Origin: Chloroflexi bacterium bin125
GTDB lineage: Bacteria; Chloroflexota; Dehalococcoidia; Bin125
Assembly: GCA_002239025.1 (NCBI GenBank)
Contig: MPNM01000006.1
Coordinates: 1 to 64,000 of the forward strand
Length of the DNA: 64,000 nt
Direction of reading: 5' to 3'
Shown here: one piece after another, positions 41,535-50,770 of the stretch
Numbering within the stretch: position 1 is the stretch's first letter
Layout: each line of letters begins with the position of its first letter
Made by a program: the position numbers and the translations under genes
Notes under the pieces: generated by a model
Database searches by the model: none
What the model was told of the DNA's origin: nothing
The model's input: the letters and a program-made list of their open reading frames with translations, nothing else

Positions 41535-42290
41535 TCAGTTCGCGGCGACAGGCTCCGCGGAGGTCATCTCGTCGTAGGCTTCTTCGCTCTCGACCGCGTT
41601 CTGCATCATCATCCCGCCCGACTGTGCTGCGTCGGCGATTTGTGCCGTGAGCAGCCGAACGGCGCGGATCGCGTCGTCATTCGACGGGATCGGGTAGTCG
41701 ATCTGGTTAGGGTCCGAGTTGGTGTCGCAGACAGCGATGATCGGGATGTTTAGCCGCTGCGCCTCGGCGATTGCGATGTGCTCGCGCGGCACGTCGACGA
41801 CGAACAAGGCCCCGGGCAGCGAGGTCATGTCGCGCAGACCGCGCAGGTAGCGATGCAGCCGCGTCAGTTTGTCCCGCAGCTTCAGCGCTTCCTTCTTGGG
41901 CAGGAGGTCGAGCTGACCGGCTTCTTCGCGCCGCTCAAGCTCGATCATGTAGTCAACGCGCTTGCGGATTGTCTGGAAGTTAGTCAGCGTGCCGCCAAGC
42001 CAGCGAGTCACGACGTAGGGCATGTTGGCGCGATCGGCTTCGTTGCGAATCACGTCCTGGGCTTGCCGCTTGGTTCCGACGAACAGGATCTGCTGACCCG
42101 AGCCGGACAATTCCTGTGCGAACTCGGTGGCGTCCTGCAGCCGGGTGACGGTCTGGGCGAGGTCGAGGATGTGTACGCCGTTGCGTGCGCCATAGATGTA
42201 CGGCGCCATTTTTGGATTCCAGCGTCCCGTCTGGTGACCGAAGTGCACTCCGGCTTCCAGGAGGTCGCGCATTGAGATCGATGTCGTCAT
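41535..42290 (-). CDS. rpsB: 30S ribosomal protein S2
   Basis: 'MRDLLEAGVHFGHQTGRWNP', 'IYGARNGVHILDLAQT', 'VTRWLGGTLTNFQTIRKRV' and 'PGALFVVDVPREHIAIAEA' identify uS2. The ATG at 42290 is favoured because it gives the family-typical short N-terminus. The tail after 'ADAAQSGG' is acidic and variable, as usual. It leads the rpsB-tsf-pyrH-frr-uppS-cdsA-dxr-rseP series. Confidence 0.96.
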   Translation of the reverse strand: MTTSISMRDLLEAGVHFGHQTGRWNPKMAPYIYGARNGVHILDLAQTVTRLQDATEFAQELSGSGQQILFVGTKRQAQDVIRNEADRANMPYVVTRWLGGTLTNFQTIRKRVDYMIELERREEAGQLDLLPKKEALKLRDKLTRLHRYLRGLRDMTSLPGALFVVDVPREHIAIAEAQRLNIPIIAVCDTNSDPNQIDYPIPSNDDAIRAVRLLTAQIADAAQSGGMMMQNAVESEEAYDEMTSAEPVAAN

Positions 42291-42447
42291 CCGGCTCCTC
42301 AGAAGGTTGGCTCGTGAAGTCACGTCGAACCCGCCCCGCAGGCGGGCATATGGATCGAGTATAGGGGTGTGGTCGGCGTACGCGCACTGAGTCGGACTAC
42401 GTGATAACTTACTTGGTGTTGTCTGATGATCTGCGCGGAGGAAGTAC

Positions 42448-42753
42448 GTGCCCCGCTACGTTTACGAGTGTTTTGAGTGCGGCCACACGGTGGAAAAGCT
42501 GGAGGGTTGGAGCGCACCCGCGCAGCAACCCTGCACGGAGTGTGAGCACACGCTCCAGCGAATTCCCAGTGCGCCCGCGATCGTCTTCAAGGGTTCAGGT
42601 TGGTACTCGACCGATAGCAAGAAGAGCAACTGGAAGTCCCGCCGCGATGAAGACCGTCCCGAGGGCGGCGACTCCGAGTCCGACGGCGAATCCTCCAGCG
42701 AGTCAGAGTCCGACTCCGGCGAGCGCGAAGCTTCGGCCGCTGCGGCGGACTAA
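42448..42753 (+). CDS. FmdB-type zinc-ribbon protein
   Basis: This 101-residue protein has a GTG start and 'YVYECFECGHTVEKL...PCTECEHTLQRI' spacing: two Cys-x2-Cys pairs forming the FmdB zinc ribbon at the N-terminus, then 'GSGWYSTDSKK', also family-typical. The tail after residue 65 is Ser/Glu/Asp-rich and disordered. FmdB-like proteins are putative regulators of unknown target. It is divergent from rpsB. Confidence 0.88.
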   Translation: MPRYVYECFECGHTVEKLEGWSAPAQQPCTECEHTLQRIPSAPAIVFKGSGWYSTDSKKSNWKSRRDEDRPEGGDSESDGESSSESESDSGEREASAAAAD

Positions 42754-42790
42754 CGCTTCGACCCGTTCCTAGCATCTCAAGGCTTCTGCA

Positions 42791-43255
42791 ATGAGGATCG
42801 TGCTGCAACGCGTGACGCAGGCGTCGGTGTCTGTCGACGGCAACGTGGCTGGCGCCATCAAGCACGGTCTGTTGATCCTTGTCGGCGTCGCGGATGGCGA
42901 TGAGCAAGCACAGGCCGAAGCCCTGGCGCGCAAGGTGGCGAGTTTGAGGATCTTTGCCGACTCCGAGGGCCGCTTCAACGAGAGTCTGTTGGACATCAGC
43001 GGATCTGCACTAGTTGTCAGCCAGTTCACATTGCATGCCGACGTGCGCAAAGGCCGTCGTCCCAGCTTCACAGGAGCGGCACGGCCCGAGGTCGCAGAGC
43101 CGCTCATTGATCACTTTGCCGAAACGCTCCGGGCACAGGGAGTACCGGTCGAGACCGGGGTCTTCGGCGCAATGATGTTGGTGGAGTTGACCAATGACGG
43201 CCCGTTCACCATCGTGATCGATTCAGCCGACCTTGAGCGACCTCGTAGGGGCTAG
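42791..43255 (+). CDS. dtd: D-aminoacyl-tRNA deacylase
   Basis: DTD removes D-amino acids mis-attached to tRNA. The 154-residue protein has '[17 protein letters not shown]', '[10 protein letters not shown]', the '[18 protein letters not shown]' motif with the Ser-Gln-Phe-Thr active-site block, and the cross-subunit Gly-cisPro motif in '[12 protein letters not shown]'. Full length. It follows the FmdB-like gene by 37 bases. Confidence 0.95.
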   Translation: MRIVLQRVTQASVSVDGNVAGAIKHGLLILVGVADGDEQAQAEALARKVASLRIFADSEGRFNESLLDISGSALVVSQFTLHADVRKGRRPSFTGAARPEVAEPLIDHFAETLRAQGVPVETGVFGAMMLVELTNDGPFTIVIDSADLERPRRG

Positions 43256-43300
43256 TGCAACTCACTAGTTCCCACATAAAGGAGACCTTTGAAACAACTG

Positions 43301-43466
43301 CCCTTCTCCCCCCTTGCGGGGGAGATGCCGAAAGCCTGCCCCGGGCTTGACCCGGGGGCAGAGGGGGGGTTCCCTGCCTGTTGGCCCTATCTGGTCGTCG
43401 CCAGCCGACCCCCCCCTCTGTCACTCTGTGACATCTCCCCCCGCAAGGGGGGGAGAGGGGATTCGG
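43301..43466. repeat. MITE-like composite element, family A, full copy 2 (inverted, with nested module)
   Basis: The reverse complement repeats the 8.3-8.5 kb element, including the same core (GACGACCAGATAGGGCC) and GTCACAGAGTGAC. One addition, about 43332-43358, is a palindromic GCCTGCCCCGGG...CCCGGGGGC module absent from copy 1 but similar to one near 47.4 kb. It fills the gap between convergent dtd and nadC. Confidence 0.85.
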
Positions 43467-43532
43467 GAGTTTCCAAAGGACTCCGTAAAGCAGGGACGGG
43501 AGACTGTGCTCCCGGAGCCTCGCGAGCGCGCC

Positions 43533-44408
43533 CTAGTCCGGCGCGAGTTCGAGGGCGATATCTAATGCGATGTCGAGTGACGGGGCGGAGTGGGTCAACG
43601 CTCCGAGGGAGATGTAGTCAACGCCGGCTCGAGCGATGTCGGCAATCTGCTCGATCGTGATGCCGCCGCTAGCCTCAGTCTTGGCGTTGTAGACGCGGGC
43701 GACTTCGACCGCAGGTGGCAAATCGTCGATCGCGAAGTTGTCCAGCAAGAGCGCGGTGGCCCCGGCATCCAGCGCTTCCCGCGCTTCGTCGAGATTGGTG
43801 ACTTCGACCTCAACGCCGGTGGCTGGACCGACATTGGCAATCGCCGCTGAGACAGCATCGGCCAGAGTACCGCCCGCCTGTCGCACGGCGGCGATGTGGT
43901 TGTCCTTGATCAGGATGCCGGACGCGAGCGAGTCCCGGTGGTTGAGGCCGCCGCCGCAGCGAACGGCGTAGCGCTCGGCAGGACGCAGACCTGGCGTCGT
44001 TTTGCGAGTGTCGAGAATCTTGGTCCGGGTCCCCGCCGCAGCTACCGCCTGCGCGGTCAGTGTTGCCGTCCCACTCAGTCGCTGCAGCCAGTTGAGCGCG
44101 GTGCGTTCGGCTCTGAGCAGTGGATCGAGTTGCCCGCCGACGACCGCAATCTGCTGACCGGCCGAGACTCGGTCACCGTCGCTGACTTCGGGCAGGAAGC
44201 GGACATCGGGATCCAGCGCGGCAAAGGCCGCCAGCGCGAAATCGAGTCCGCAGACCACACCATCGGCGCGAGCCGTCAGGTGGGCGTTGCCCTGGCGCCA
44301 ATCGATCCACTTGCTCAGCGAGCTGGTCGTGACGTCGAGATCAGCACGGTCTTCGGCGAGTGTCGCGTCGACGAGGCGTTGGACGATGGCAAGATCGAGA
44401 GCGGTCAT
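43533..44408 (-). CDS. nadC: Nicotinate-nucleotide pyrophosphorylase (carboxylating)
   Basis: NadC joins quinolinate with PRPP to give nicotinate mononucleotide. The 291-residue protein shows 'ERTALNWLQRLSGTATLT', 'ILDTRKTTPGLRPAERYAVR' (patterned PRPP/quinolinate site), 'GGLNHRDSLASGILIKDNHI', 'VEVEVTNLDEAREALDAG' and 'ASGGITIEQI'. Its start overlaps nadB by four bases, making it the last gene of the nadA-nadB-nadC operon. Confidence 0.95.
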   Translation of the reverse strand: MTALDLAIVQRLVDATLAEDRADLDVTTSSLSKWIDWRQGNAHLTARADGVVCGLDFALAAFAALDPDVRFLPEVSDGDRVSAGQQIAVVGGQLDPLLRAERTALNWLQRLSGTATLTAQAVAAAGTRTKILDTRKTTPGLRPAERYAVRCGGGLNHRDSLASGILIKDNHIAAVRQAGGTLADAVSAAIANVGPATGVEVEVTNLDEAREALDAGATALLLDNFAIDDLPPAVEVARVYNAKTEASGGITIEQIADIARAGVDYISLGALTHSAPSLDIALDIALELAPD

Positions 44409-45901
44409 TCGCGTGCCAACTGCCAGTAGCTATGACGTTGCCATGTCTCGTTGGTGAGTGGATGTTCGAGTCGCAAGTGTGCGCCTCGTGTTTCTGTTCG
44501 CTGGAGTGCGGCCTCGGCGATCAAACGAGCAGTGAGCGTGGCCAGCGGGAGTGACGGGTCAGCCGACGCATCATCCGATTCTGACCACTCTTCAAAGCGG
44601 TCAACCGCAGTTTGCAGACGGTCGGCCGTACGGGTGATGCCGACAAAGTCGTTCATCGTCGAGCGCAACACATCCCAAGAAGGCGCAGCACTCTCCCGAT
44701 GCCAGTGGGTCGCTTGAACATCGACACATGGAACAACCGCTGACTCGACGTTGCGACGAATCGCCTCGACGGCGCGTGTGGAGAACACCGCGGCTTCCAG
44801 AAGCGAATTTGACGCGACGCGGTTCGCACCGTGCGCCCCGGTCGAGGCGGACTCGCCGGCGGCAAACAGTCCCTGCACCGTGGTTCGGCCGTCAATGTCG
44901 GTGTAGACGCCGCCCATGTGATAGTGCGCGGCCGGCGCGACGGGAATTGGGCCTGCTGTGAGGTCGTGTCCGCGTTCCAGAGCACCTCGATAGACGCCGG
45001 GGAAACGATGCCGCAAGTAGTCAGGATCGCGATGCGAGATATCGAGCATGACATGGTTCGCGCCGGTTCGCCGCATCGCTTCCGTGATCGCTTGCGCGAC
45101 CACCGATCGCGGTGCCAGCTCAGCATCGGGATGGACGCGTGGCATGAAGCGATCACCGGCCGAATCCAACAGCACCGCGCCGTCTCCGCGCAGAGCTTCG
45201 GAAATCAGAAACGCGCTGCCATCGCTGACTAGCGCGGTTGGATGGAACTGCACGAACTCAAGATCGCGGACCAGCGCTCCGGCCCGAAACGCCAGCGCGA
45301 CACCATCGCCAGTGGCGTTGGCTGGATTCGTCGTCGTGCGATAGAGCGCGCCTGCCCCGCCGGTCGCCAGGATGACGGCGTCTGCGAGGAACGTTTCTCG
45401 ATCGTCAGTGGTCGCACCGATACAACGACCTGCCTCGATCGCGAGATCGGTCACGGCGACATCGGTGCGGACATCGACGTTCGCTTCGGACAGGCGTCTC
45501 GAAAGCGCTGACTGAATGTGCAACCCAGTCTGGTCGCCGCCGGCGTGCAGGACACGCGGCGTCGAATGTGCTCCTTCATTCGCGAGCGCCAACTGGCCGT
45601 CCGGATCGCGATCAAACTCGACACCCAGGTTGAGCAATCGCTGGATGGCGGCAGCTCCGTCGGCGGTCAGCGTCTCGACGGCGATCGGATCGCAGAGTCC
45701 CGCGCCGGCGCGAATCGTGTCGGCGGCGTGAATGGCGGGATCGTCGAGCGCGGTGACGGCGGCGGCGATTCCGCCCTGGGCCCGCTGCGTATTGGTCTCT
45801 TCCAGTGCCGACTTGCTCAGCAGCTTGACATCGGCGAATTCCGACGCCAACAGCGCGGCATTGATGCCGGCCAGCCCACTGCCGATGATCAGGATTCGCA
45901 T
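44405..45901 (-). CDS. nadB: L-aspartate oxidase
   Basis: NadB oxidises L-aspartate to iminoaspartate with FAD. The 498-residue protein starts 'MRILIIGSGLAGINAALLA' (FAD Rossmann motif), and has 'NTQRAQGGIAAAV', 'DAVILATGGAGALYRTTTNP', 'FVQFHPTALVSDG', 'HYHMGGVYTDIDGRT' and 'GLFAAGESASTGAHGANRVA', all family blocks, then a C-terminal helical domain. The ATG next to the Rossmann strand is chosen, leaving 8 bases to nadA. Confidence 0.95.
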   Translation of the reverse strand: MRILIIGSGLAGINAALLASEFADVKLLSKSALEETNTQRAQGGIAAAVTALDDPAIHAADTIRAGAGLCDPIAVETLTADGAAAIQRLLNLGVEFDRDPDGQLALANEGAHSTPRVLHAGGDQTGLHIQSALSRRLSEANVDVRTDVAVTDLAIEAGRCIGATTDDRETFLADAVILATGGAGALYRTTTNPANATGDGVALAFRAGALVRDLEFVQFHPTALVSDGSAFLISEALRGDGAVLLDSAGDRFMPRVHPDAELAPRSVVAQAITEAMRRTGANHVMLDISHRDPDYLRHRFPGVYRGALERGHDLTAGPIPVAPAAHYHMGGVYTDIDGRTTVQGLFAAGESASTGAHGANRVASNSLLEAAVFSTRAVEAIRRNVESAVVPCVDVQATHWHRESAAPSWDVLRSTMNDFVGITRTADRLQTAVDRFEEWSESDDASADPSLPLATLTARLIAEAALQRTETRGAHLRLEHPLTNETWQRHSYWQLARE

Positions 45902-45909
45902 CGTCGGAG

Positions 45910-47127
45910 CTAAGTGATGGCCAGCATGCGGTCGAGCGCGACGCGAGCCCACTTGCGAGTCTCATCGTCTACGGTGATCGGATTGACCACCCGGCCTTCG
46001 ACCAGCGACTCCGTCACCCAGGCGAGATAGGCCGGGTGGATCCGGTACATCGTCGCGCAGGGGCAGATGACCGGGTCCAGGCAGAACGCGGTCTTGCCCT
46101 CGTGTGCGACCTCTTCGTTGAGTCGGTGGACCAGGTTGATTTCGGTGCCCACGGCGTATACGCCAGGCGGGCCGTTGCGGACGTAGTTGATGATGAATTC
46201 GGTGGAGCCGTCGGCATCGGCAGCGGCGACGACCGGTTCGGTGCACTCGGGGTGTACCACGACCCGGACTCCAGGGTGCTCCTGCCGCGCTCGCTCGATC
46301 TGGTCGACGCGGAATCGGATGTGCACCGAGCAGTGACCTTGCCAGAGCAGGATCTTGTTATCAGTGATTCGCTGCTCGGTCAGACCACCGAGGGCTTTGC
46401 GCGGACTCCAGACGGCGGTCTGCGTTCGTGGGTCGATGCCCAGCCGCTTGCCTGTGTTACGTCCCAGGTGCTGGTCGGGGAAGAACAGCACCTTGTCGCC
46501 CTGCTCGAAGGCCCATTCAAGCACGGCAGTCGCGTTGGACGAGGTGCAGACCGCGCCGCCGTTCTTGCCGACGAAGGCCTTTAGCGATGCGGCGGAGTTC
46601 ATGTAAGTGATCGGGATGACCCTGTCGGTGTCGACGACTTCGCCCAGGTCGTCCCAGGCGTCGTAGACATCCTCGGGCTGAGCCATGTCGGCCATCGAGC
46701 AACCGGCAGCGAGATTCGGCAGAATCACCGACTGCTCGGGGGTCGTCAGGATGTCGGCGCTCTCGGCCATGAAGTGGACGCCGCAGAAGACGATGTAGTC
46801 GGCTTCGGAGTTGTCAGCCGCCTGCTGTGCCAGCTTGAAGGAGTCGCCGCGAAAGTCGGCAAACTCAATGATGTCGTCGCGCTGATAGTGGTGACCCAGA
46901 ATCACAAGTCGGTCGCCGAGTTCAGCGCGTGCGGCTCGGATGCGCTCTCGCAGCTCGTCCCCCGACAGCTTCAGATAATGCTGTGGAATCTCCGGCTGCC
47001 AGTCGGGCAGATGCGGTTCGGCGGCGAGCGGGATCGTGGCGATGTCTGTTTCGCAGGCTTCGTCGGGCAAGTTCGGCGGGAGAATCTCCGGGACGAAGTT
47101 GGTCTCGACGACGGTGGCTTCAGTCAT
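45910..47127 (-). CDS. nadA: Quinolinate synthase A
   Basis: NadA condenses iminoaspartate with DHAP to quinolinate using a [4Fe-4S] cluster. Three expected Cys ligands appear in 'IVFCGVHFMAESADIL', 'VVVHPECTEPVVAAAD' and 'LDPVICPCATMYRIHP'. At 405 residues it is longer than the ~300-residue minimal form, with an N-terminal extension of about 50. First gene of the nad operon; a 19-base palindrome lies 24 bases upstream of the start. Confidence 0.95.
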   Translation of the reverse strand: MTEATVVETNFVPEILPPNLPDEACETDIATIPLAAEPHLPDWQPEIPQHYLKLSGDELRERIRAARAELGDRLVILGHHYQRDDIIEFADFRGDSFKLAQQAADNSEADYIVFCGVHFMAESADILTTPEQSVILPNLAAGCSMADMAQPEDVYDAWDDLGEVVDTDRVIPITYMNSAASLKAFVGKNGGAVCTSSNATAVLEWAFEQGDKVLFFPDQHLGRNTGKRLGIDPRTQTAVWSPRKALGGLTEQRITDNKILLWQGHCSVHIRFRVDQIERARQEHPGVRVVVHPECTEPVVAAADADGSTEFIINYVRNGPPGVYAVGTEINLVHRLNEEVAHEGKTAFCLDPVICPCATMYRIHPAYLAWVTESLVEGRVVNPITVDDETRKWARVALDRMLAIT

Positions 47128-47150
47128 GGCTGGCTCTCAGACCGGTTACT

Positions 47151-47169
47151 TAGTGTCAGACTGACACTA
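47151..47169 (-). promoter_or_regulatory. Probable NrtR operator upstream of nadA
   Basis: TAGTGTCAGACTGACACTA is a perfect 9-1-9 palindrome directly before nadA. The NrtR-like gene is the next gene upstream on the same strand, so it is the natural regulator. Binding is inferred. Confidence 0.7.
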
Positions 47170-47360
47170 TCAATAGCAAACAGTGTTGCAAACCAGAGTG
47201 TTGGTTGTCAAGAGGTGGTTAAACGAATCGTGGATCAATCTGGTCTCGACATAAAGTCTTGCGAACCGGGTCTTGTTCATATCAATGACCTGAACGATAG
47301 CTAGGCACGTCCCTTTTCCGAGATCACTCTCGCAGAGATCGATGCAGAACTCCTCAGATC

Positions 47361-47481
47361 CGTCATTGCCGCGCTCCGTCGCGGCAATCTCGCTGTGTCA
47401 CCACCGACGTCTGTGCCCGGTTCAGCGAGATACCCCCGTTCGAGCCGGGGGCAGGCTCCGCGGCAAGCGCGGGTATGACGA
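47361..47481. repeat. Composite palindromic repeat, family C, copy 2 (inverted)
   Basis: GTCATTGCCGCG and CGCGGCAATCTCG at one side, and AGCGAGATACCCC...GCGGGTATGACG at the other: the inverted counterpart of the 3.1 kb composite. A GAGCCGGGGGCAGGCT module is nested inside. It occupies much of the 382-base gap between nadA and nrtR; the rest holds the operator and no gene. Confidence 0.75.
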
Positions 47482-47509
47482 ACCGAGGGAAACGACAGAA
47501 TTGGCACGT

Positions 47510-48184
47510 TCAAGAACGGCTGGCGAACTGGTAGAGACGCGCCGGACGGTGCCGACCCTCGGTGCGCATCTCGGACGTGGCGCTGATGAAGTCGGTTGCG
47601 AGCAGGCGCCGTCGGAAGTTTCGCTTGTCCAGCGGCCGGCCGAGGATGGCTTCGTAGACCTCTTGTAACTCGCGCATTGTGAATTGAGCGGGAAGCAACG
47701 AGTATGCGGCGTCGGTGTATTGCAACTTGTTGATCAGCCGCGTCCGGGCGACATTGAGCACTTCTTCATTGTCGAATGCGAGCGGCGGAACATCGTCGAG
47801 ATTCCACCAGGCCGGACGCCAGGCGGTGCGCTGGGCTAGCCGTACCCGCGATGGGTCGACCAACGCGAACCAGGCCACGCCGACACTGCCGTCCTCGGAT
47901 GCGGGATCGAGATCGCCGAAGGTGTAGAGCTGCTCAAGGAACAGATCGGTGACGCCTGTCTCCTCTGCCAGCTTGCGCACCGCTGCCTGTTCGAGCGATT
48001 CACCGTGCTGCAGCGCGCCTCCGGGAATCGCCCACTGGCCTTCCTCGGGCGGAGCTGAGCGCTCGATCAACAGGACCTGCAATGCGCCGTCGACCACTGT
48101 AAAGATCACGACCAGGACGGCGACGGCAGGCCGTCGCGCCTCGGTGGACAATCTGTTGGTTGTGCTCGTGGTTTCGGTGGTCAT
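47510..48184 (-). CDS. nrtR: NrtR-type Nudix-related regulator of NAD synthesis
   Basis: This 224-residue protein has an N-terminal Nudix domain (residues ~18-150) and a C-terminal winged helix ('FTMRELQEVYEAILGRPLDKR' pattern, then 'RRLLATDFI'). The Nudix box runs Gly56-x5-Glu62-x7-Arg70-Lys71-x2-Glu74-Glu75; Lys71 replaces the canonical Glu, which would impair hydrolysis, as in regulatory NrtR proteins that only bind ADP-ribose-type ligands. Its place next to nadABC supports the call. It starts 4 bases after miaB. Confidence 0.88.
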   Translation of the reverse strand: MTTETTSTTNRLSTEARRPAVAVLVVIFTVVDGALQVLLIERSAPPEEGQWAIPGGALQHGESLEQAAVRKLAEETGVTDLFLEQLYTFGDLDPASEDGSVGVAWFALVDPSRVRLAQRTAWRPAWWNLDDVPPLAFDNEEVLNVARTRLINKLQYTDAAYSLLPAQFTMRELQEVYEAILGRPLDKRNFRRRLLATDFISATSEMRTEGRHRPARLYQFASRS

Positions 48185-48188
48185 CTGG

Positions 48189-49544
48189 CTACGTCTGGGC
48201 CGGCTGGCCCTGCAAGCTCCAAGCGCCGACGCGAGTGACCGAGACGGTCAACATGTCGCCCGCTTGATATGCGCCAATCGGGGCGTCGAAGTGGACCAGC
48301 TTCATCGTCCGGGTGCGGCCGGTGTGCCGCTCCACACCCTCGGTCTCGGAGGGTTTGGTTGATTCCAGCAGGACTTCCACATCGGTGAGCAGGTAGCGAT
48401 TGTTGATCTGGAACGAAACCTCGCGCTGAAGCTCTTCAATCCGATGGAACCGCTCCATCTTGACTTCGTGGGGCACATCGTCTGGCTGGTTCTTCTGCGC
48501 GAATGTGCCGGTGCGCGGGCTGTACGCGGCGACATGCACTTTGTCGAAGCGCAGCTCTTCCAGCAGGTCATATGTGTCCTGAAAATCGGACTCCGACTCT
48601 CCCGGGAAGCCCACGATTACGTCTGTGGAGATACTCACATCCGGCCAGAGCGAGCGGACCTTGTCCACGCGGTTGCGGAACTGCGCCACGCTGTAGCCGC
48701 GCCGCATGTTGGTCAGGACATCGTCCGATCCGGCCTGGACCGGCAGCGAGAACGCTTCGCAAACCTTCGGCAGTTCGGCCATGCCCTCGAGGATGCGGTC
48801 GGTCATGTCGGGCGGATAGCTGGTCAATTGGCGAATGCGTCGGAGATTGGGCAGGTCGTGGATCGCACGCATCAGGTCCGACAGGTCGGCGTGCTCGGTG
48901 TTGATGTCAACTGGAGGCTGGTCCTTGCCGTAGGCTTCAACGGTTTGTCCCAGCAACGTGACTTCACGGACGCCACGCTGAGTGTGCGCTTCGATTTCTC
49001 GGGCGATCTCATCGATCGGCCGGGATCGTTCGCGTCCGCGCCTGAGGGGGACAATGCAGTATGTGCAGAACTTGTCGCAGCCCTCAATCACCGGCACATA
49101 CGCGGTGGGCTGCGATTCAACCGGGAAGATCTCTGGCCAAAACTCGCCACCATCGTCTTCGGGCTCGGGAATGCCGGGCAGTCCCGGCAGATCGAGCAGA
49201 TTGACAACCTGATCGAATCGTTGCGGTTGCGCCCAGGTGTCGACAAAGGAAAAGCGCTTCGTGATCGGATCGTCGCCGCGGGCGGTGTGCGGTCCGACCA
49301 TGCAACCCATAACGGCAATGCGCAGATTGGGATTGGCGCGCTTGAGATGCTTGAGCGAGCCCAGCTTGGCCTGCGCCTTGTCTTCGGCATGCTGCCGTAC
49401 TGCGCAGGTGTTGAGCACGATCAGATCGGCGTCGCGCGGTTGATCGGTCTGGTCCATGCCCAGGCGTCGCAGGCCGGCGGCCAGCTTGGCCGAGTCGGCC
49501 GTGTTGACCTGGCAACCGACGGTCCAGATGTGGTACTGAGGCAT
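48189..49544 (-). CDS. miaB: tRNA-2-methylthio-N6-dimethylallyladenosine synthase
   Basis: MiaB adds a methylthio group to i6A37 in tRNAs using two [4Fe-4S] clusters. The 451-residue protein has the N-terminal cluster Cys residues in 'GCQVN', 'LNTCAVR' and 'VMGCMVGP', the radical-SAM motif C-x3-C-x2-C in 'EGCDKFCTYCIVPLRRGRER', and a C-terminal TRAM domain (about residues 375-445). The Asn-Thr-Ala-Asp-Ser start region is typical. It is followed closely by nrtR. Confidence 0.95.
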   Translation of the reverse strand: MPQYHIWTVGCQVNTADSAKLAAGLRRLGMDQTDQPRDADLIVLNTCAVRQHAEDKAQAKLGSLKHLKRANPNLRIAVMGCMVGPHTARGDDPITKRFSFVDTWAQPQRFDQVVNLLDLPGLPGIPEPEDDGGEFWPEIFPVESQPTAYVPVIEGCDKFCTYCIVPLRRGRERSRPIDEIAREIEAHTQRGVREVTLLGQTVEAYGKDQPPVDINTEHADLSDLMRAIHDLPNLRRIRQLTSYPPDMTDRILEGMAELPKVCEAFSLPVQAGSDDVLTNMRRGYSVAQFRNRVDKVRSLWPDVSISTDVIVGFPGESESDFQDTYDLLEELRFDKVHVAAYSPRTGTFAQKNQPDDVPHEVKMERFHRIEELQREVSFQINNRYLLTDVEVLLESTKPSETEGVERHTGRTRTMKLVHFDAPIGAYQAGDMLTVSVTRVGAWSLQGQPAQT

Positions 49545-49585
49545 GATTTCTCGGTGCGATTCTGTGAAGCGGAGTGGCGTGACGC

Positions 49586-49675
49586 TGGCGGAGGGTGAGG
49601 GATTCGAACCCTCGACGGAGTCTCCCCCGAACCCGCTTAGCAGGCGGGCGCACTAGGCCACTATGCGAACCCTCC
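49586..49675 (-). tRNA. tRNA-Ser (GCT anticodon)
   Basis: A 90-base cloverleaf with acceptor GGAGGGT/ACCCTCC, anticodon loop CTGCTAA (GCT, 49639-49641), a long variable arm (class II), T-arm GGTTCGAATCC, discriminator G and an encoded CCA. Confidence 0.95.
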
Positions 49676-49755
49676 ACGTACGAGATTAGCAGCGCGAGCG
49701 CCATATGCTGCGCTGAGTACTGCATATTGGACGGTGCACGATTGGCGGTCTGGCG

Positions 49756-50727
49756 ATGCGGGAACGACTCAGCAAGCTGCTTCCGGGTCGGCCGGTTTCG
49801 ATCGGAATTCCCGACCAGGAGCAGTTGCAGGTCCTGATGTCGAATCACTGGATGCCGATAATCGGCGCGTTGCTCGCCATCGTGGTCGCGCTGGCCGTCG
49901 CAGTCCCATTGGCACTTGGCACGAAGAGCGACGAGAACGATCCATTCGTCCTGAAGGCCGAGGATGGTGCAAGATTCGTGGCTGAGGTCAACGGATCGGG
50001 CGACGACTGGGTGTTGCTCGGTCACATGTACCGGACCAAGAACACCAACCCGACCAACCGGCGGATCTGGGACAAGTTCGCCGAGCGCCTGGTCGAGGAG
50101 GGCTACCGAGTGCTGCGTTGGGACTTCCGCTGCCACGGCGCAACACCGTGCGCCTATAGCAAGCGCCAGATCGAGGATGTGCCTGACATCTACATGGAAT
50201 GGGATGCGGCGATCGATTACGCGATCGAGGAAGGGGCCGAACAGATATTTGGCATCGGCGTCAGCATGGGCGGCACGAGCCTGATGCAGGTGGCGGCATA
50301 CCGGACAGAGTTCACCGCTGTTAGCGCGATTTCGAGCCCCAACATCTTCCCCAACAAGGCACCCAAGGACTCAGACCGAGCCAGCGAGGATGGCTTCGAC
50401 AAGCTCGATGGACTCGCCAATGTGGCCGACATCCAGGTGCCCAAGTTGTACATGGTCGGCGCTCGCAACCAATGCTCATACTGGCAGTCAAATCGCTACT
50501 TCAAGCGCGCCGGCGAGCCTGTGAGGCTGGTGATCTTCGAGACTGACTTGCACGGCACGGAAATCCTCGACGACGAAGAGATCGGTCCCGATGCCGTGCA
50601 GGAGGTCGTGGACTTCCTCGCTGATCCAGATGGAATCATCGGCAAGGAAACGCGAAACGAAGCCCCAGACGCCGATCCCGACCTCGAATGTTGGCCGCCT
50701 GAGGATGACGAGGACGAAGACGGCTGA
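49756..50727 (+). CDS. Membrane-anchored alpha/beta hydrolase
   Basis: This 323-residue protein has one N-terminal transmembrane helix ('WMPIIGALLAIVVALAVAVP', residues ~33-52) and an extracytoplasmic serine-hydrolase domain: 'LLGHMYRTKNTNPTNRR', 'VLRWDFRCHGATPC', the nucleophile elbow 'GIGVSMGGTSLMQVAAY' and a terminal 'FETDLHGTEILDDE' His. The domain resembles serine aminopeptidase S33/acyl-hydrolase types. The very acidic C-terminus may be disordered. Substrate unknown. Confidence 0.82.
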   Translation: MRERLSKLLPGRPVSIGIPDQEQLQVLMSNHWMPIIGALLAIVVALAVAVPLALGTKSDENDPFVLKAEDGARFVAEVNGSGDDWVLLGHMYRTKNTNPTNRRIWDKFAERLVEEGYRVLRWDFRCHGATPCAYSKRQIEDVPDIYMEWDAAIDYAIEEGAEQIFGIGVSMGGTSLMQVAAYRTEFTAVSAISSPNIFPNKAPKDSDRASEDGFDKLDGLANVADIQVPKLYMVGARNQCSYWQSNRYFKRAGEPVRLVIFETDLHGTEILDDEEIGPDAVQEVVDFLADPDGIIGKETRNEAPDADPDLECWPPEDDEDEDG

Positions 50728-50770
50728 CGCGATATCCTGAGTGCATTCGGAACGGACGAGGGAGTCTCAA

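Noticed and set aside
42330-42350. GC-rich hairpin (CCCGCC...GGCGGG) upstream of rpsB as a terminator
   Set aside because: No T-run follows on either strand; it may simply be leader structure.
48444-49598. Long plus-strand open frame opposite miaB
   Set aside because: miaB has all cluster and TRAM motifs on the other strand; the antisense frame has no recognisable pattern and also covers most of the tRNA-MiaB gap.
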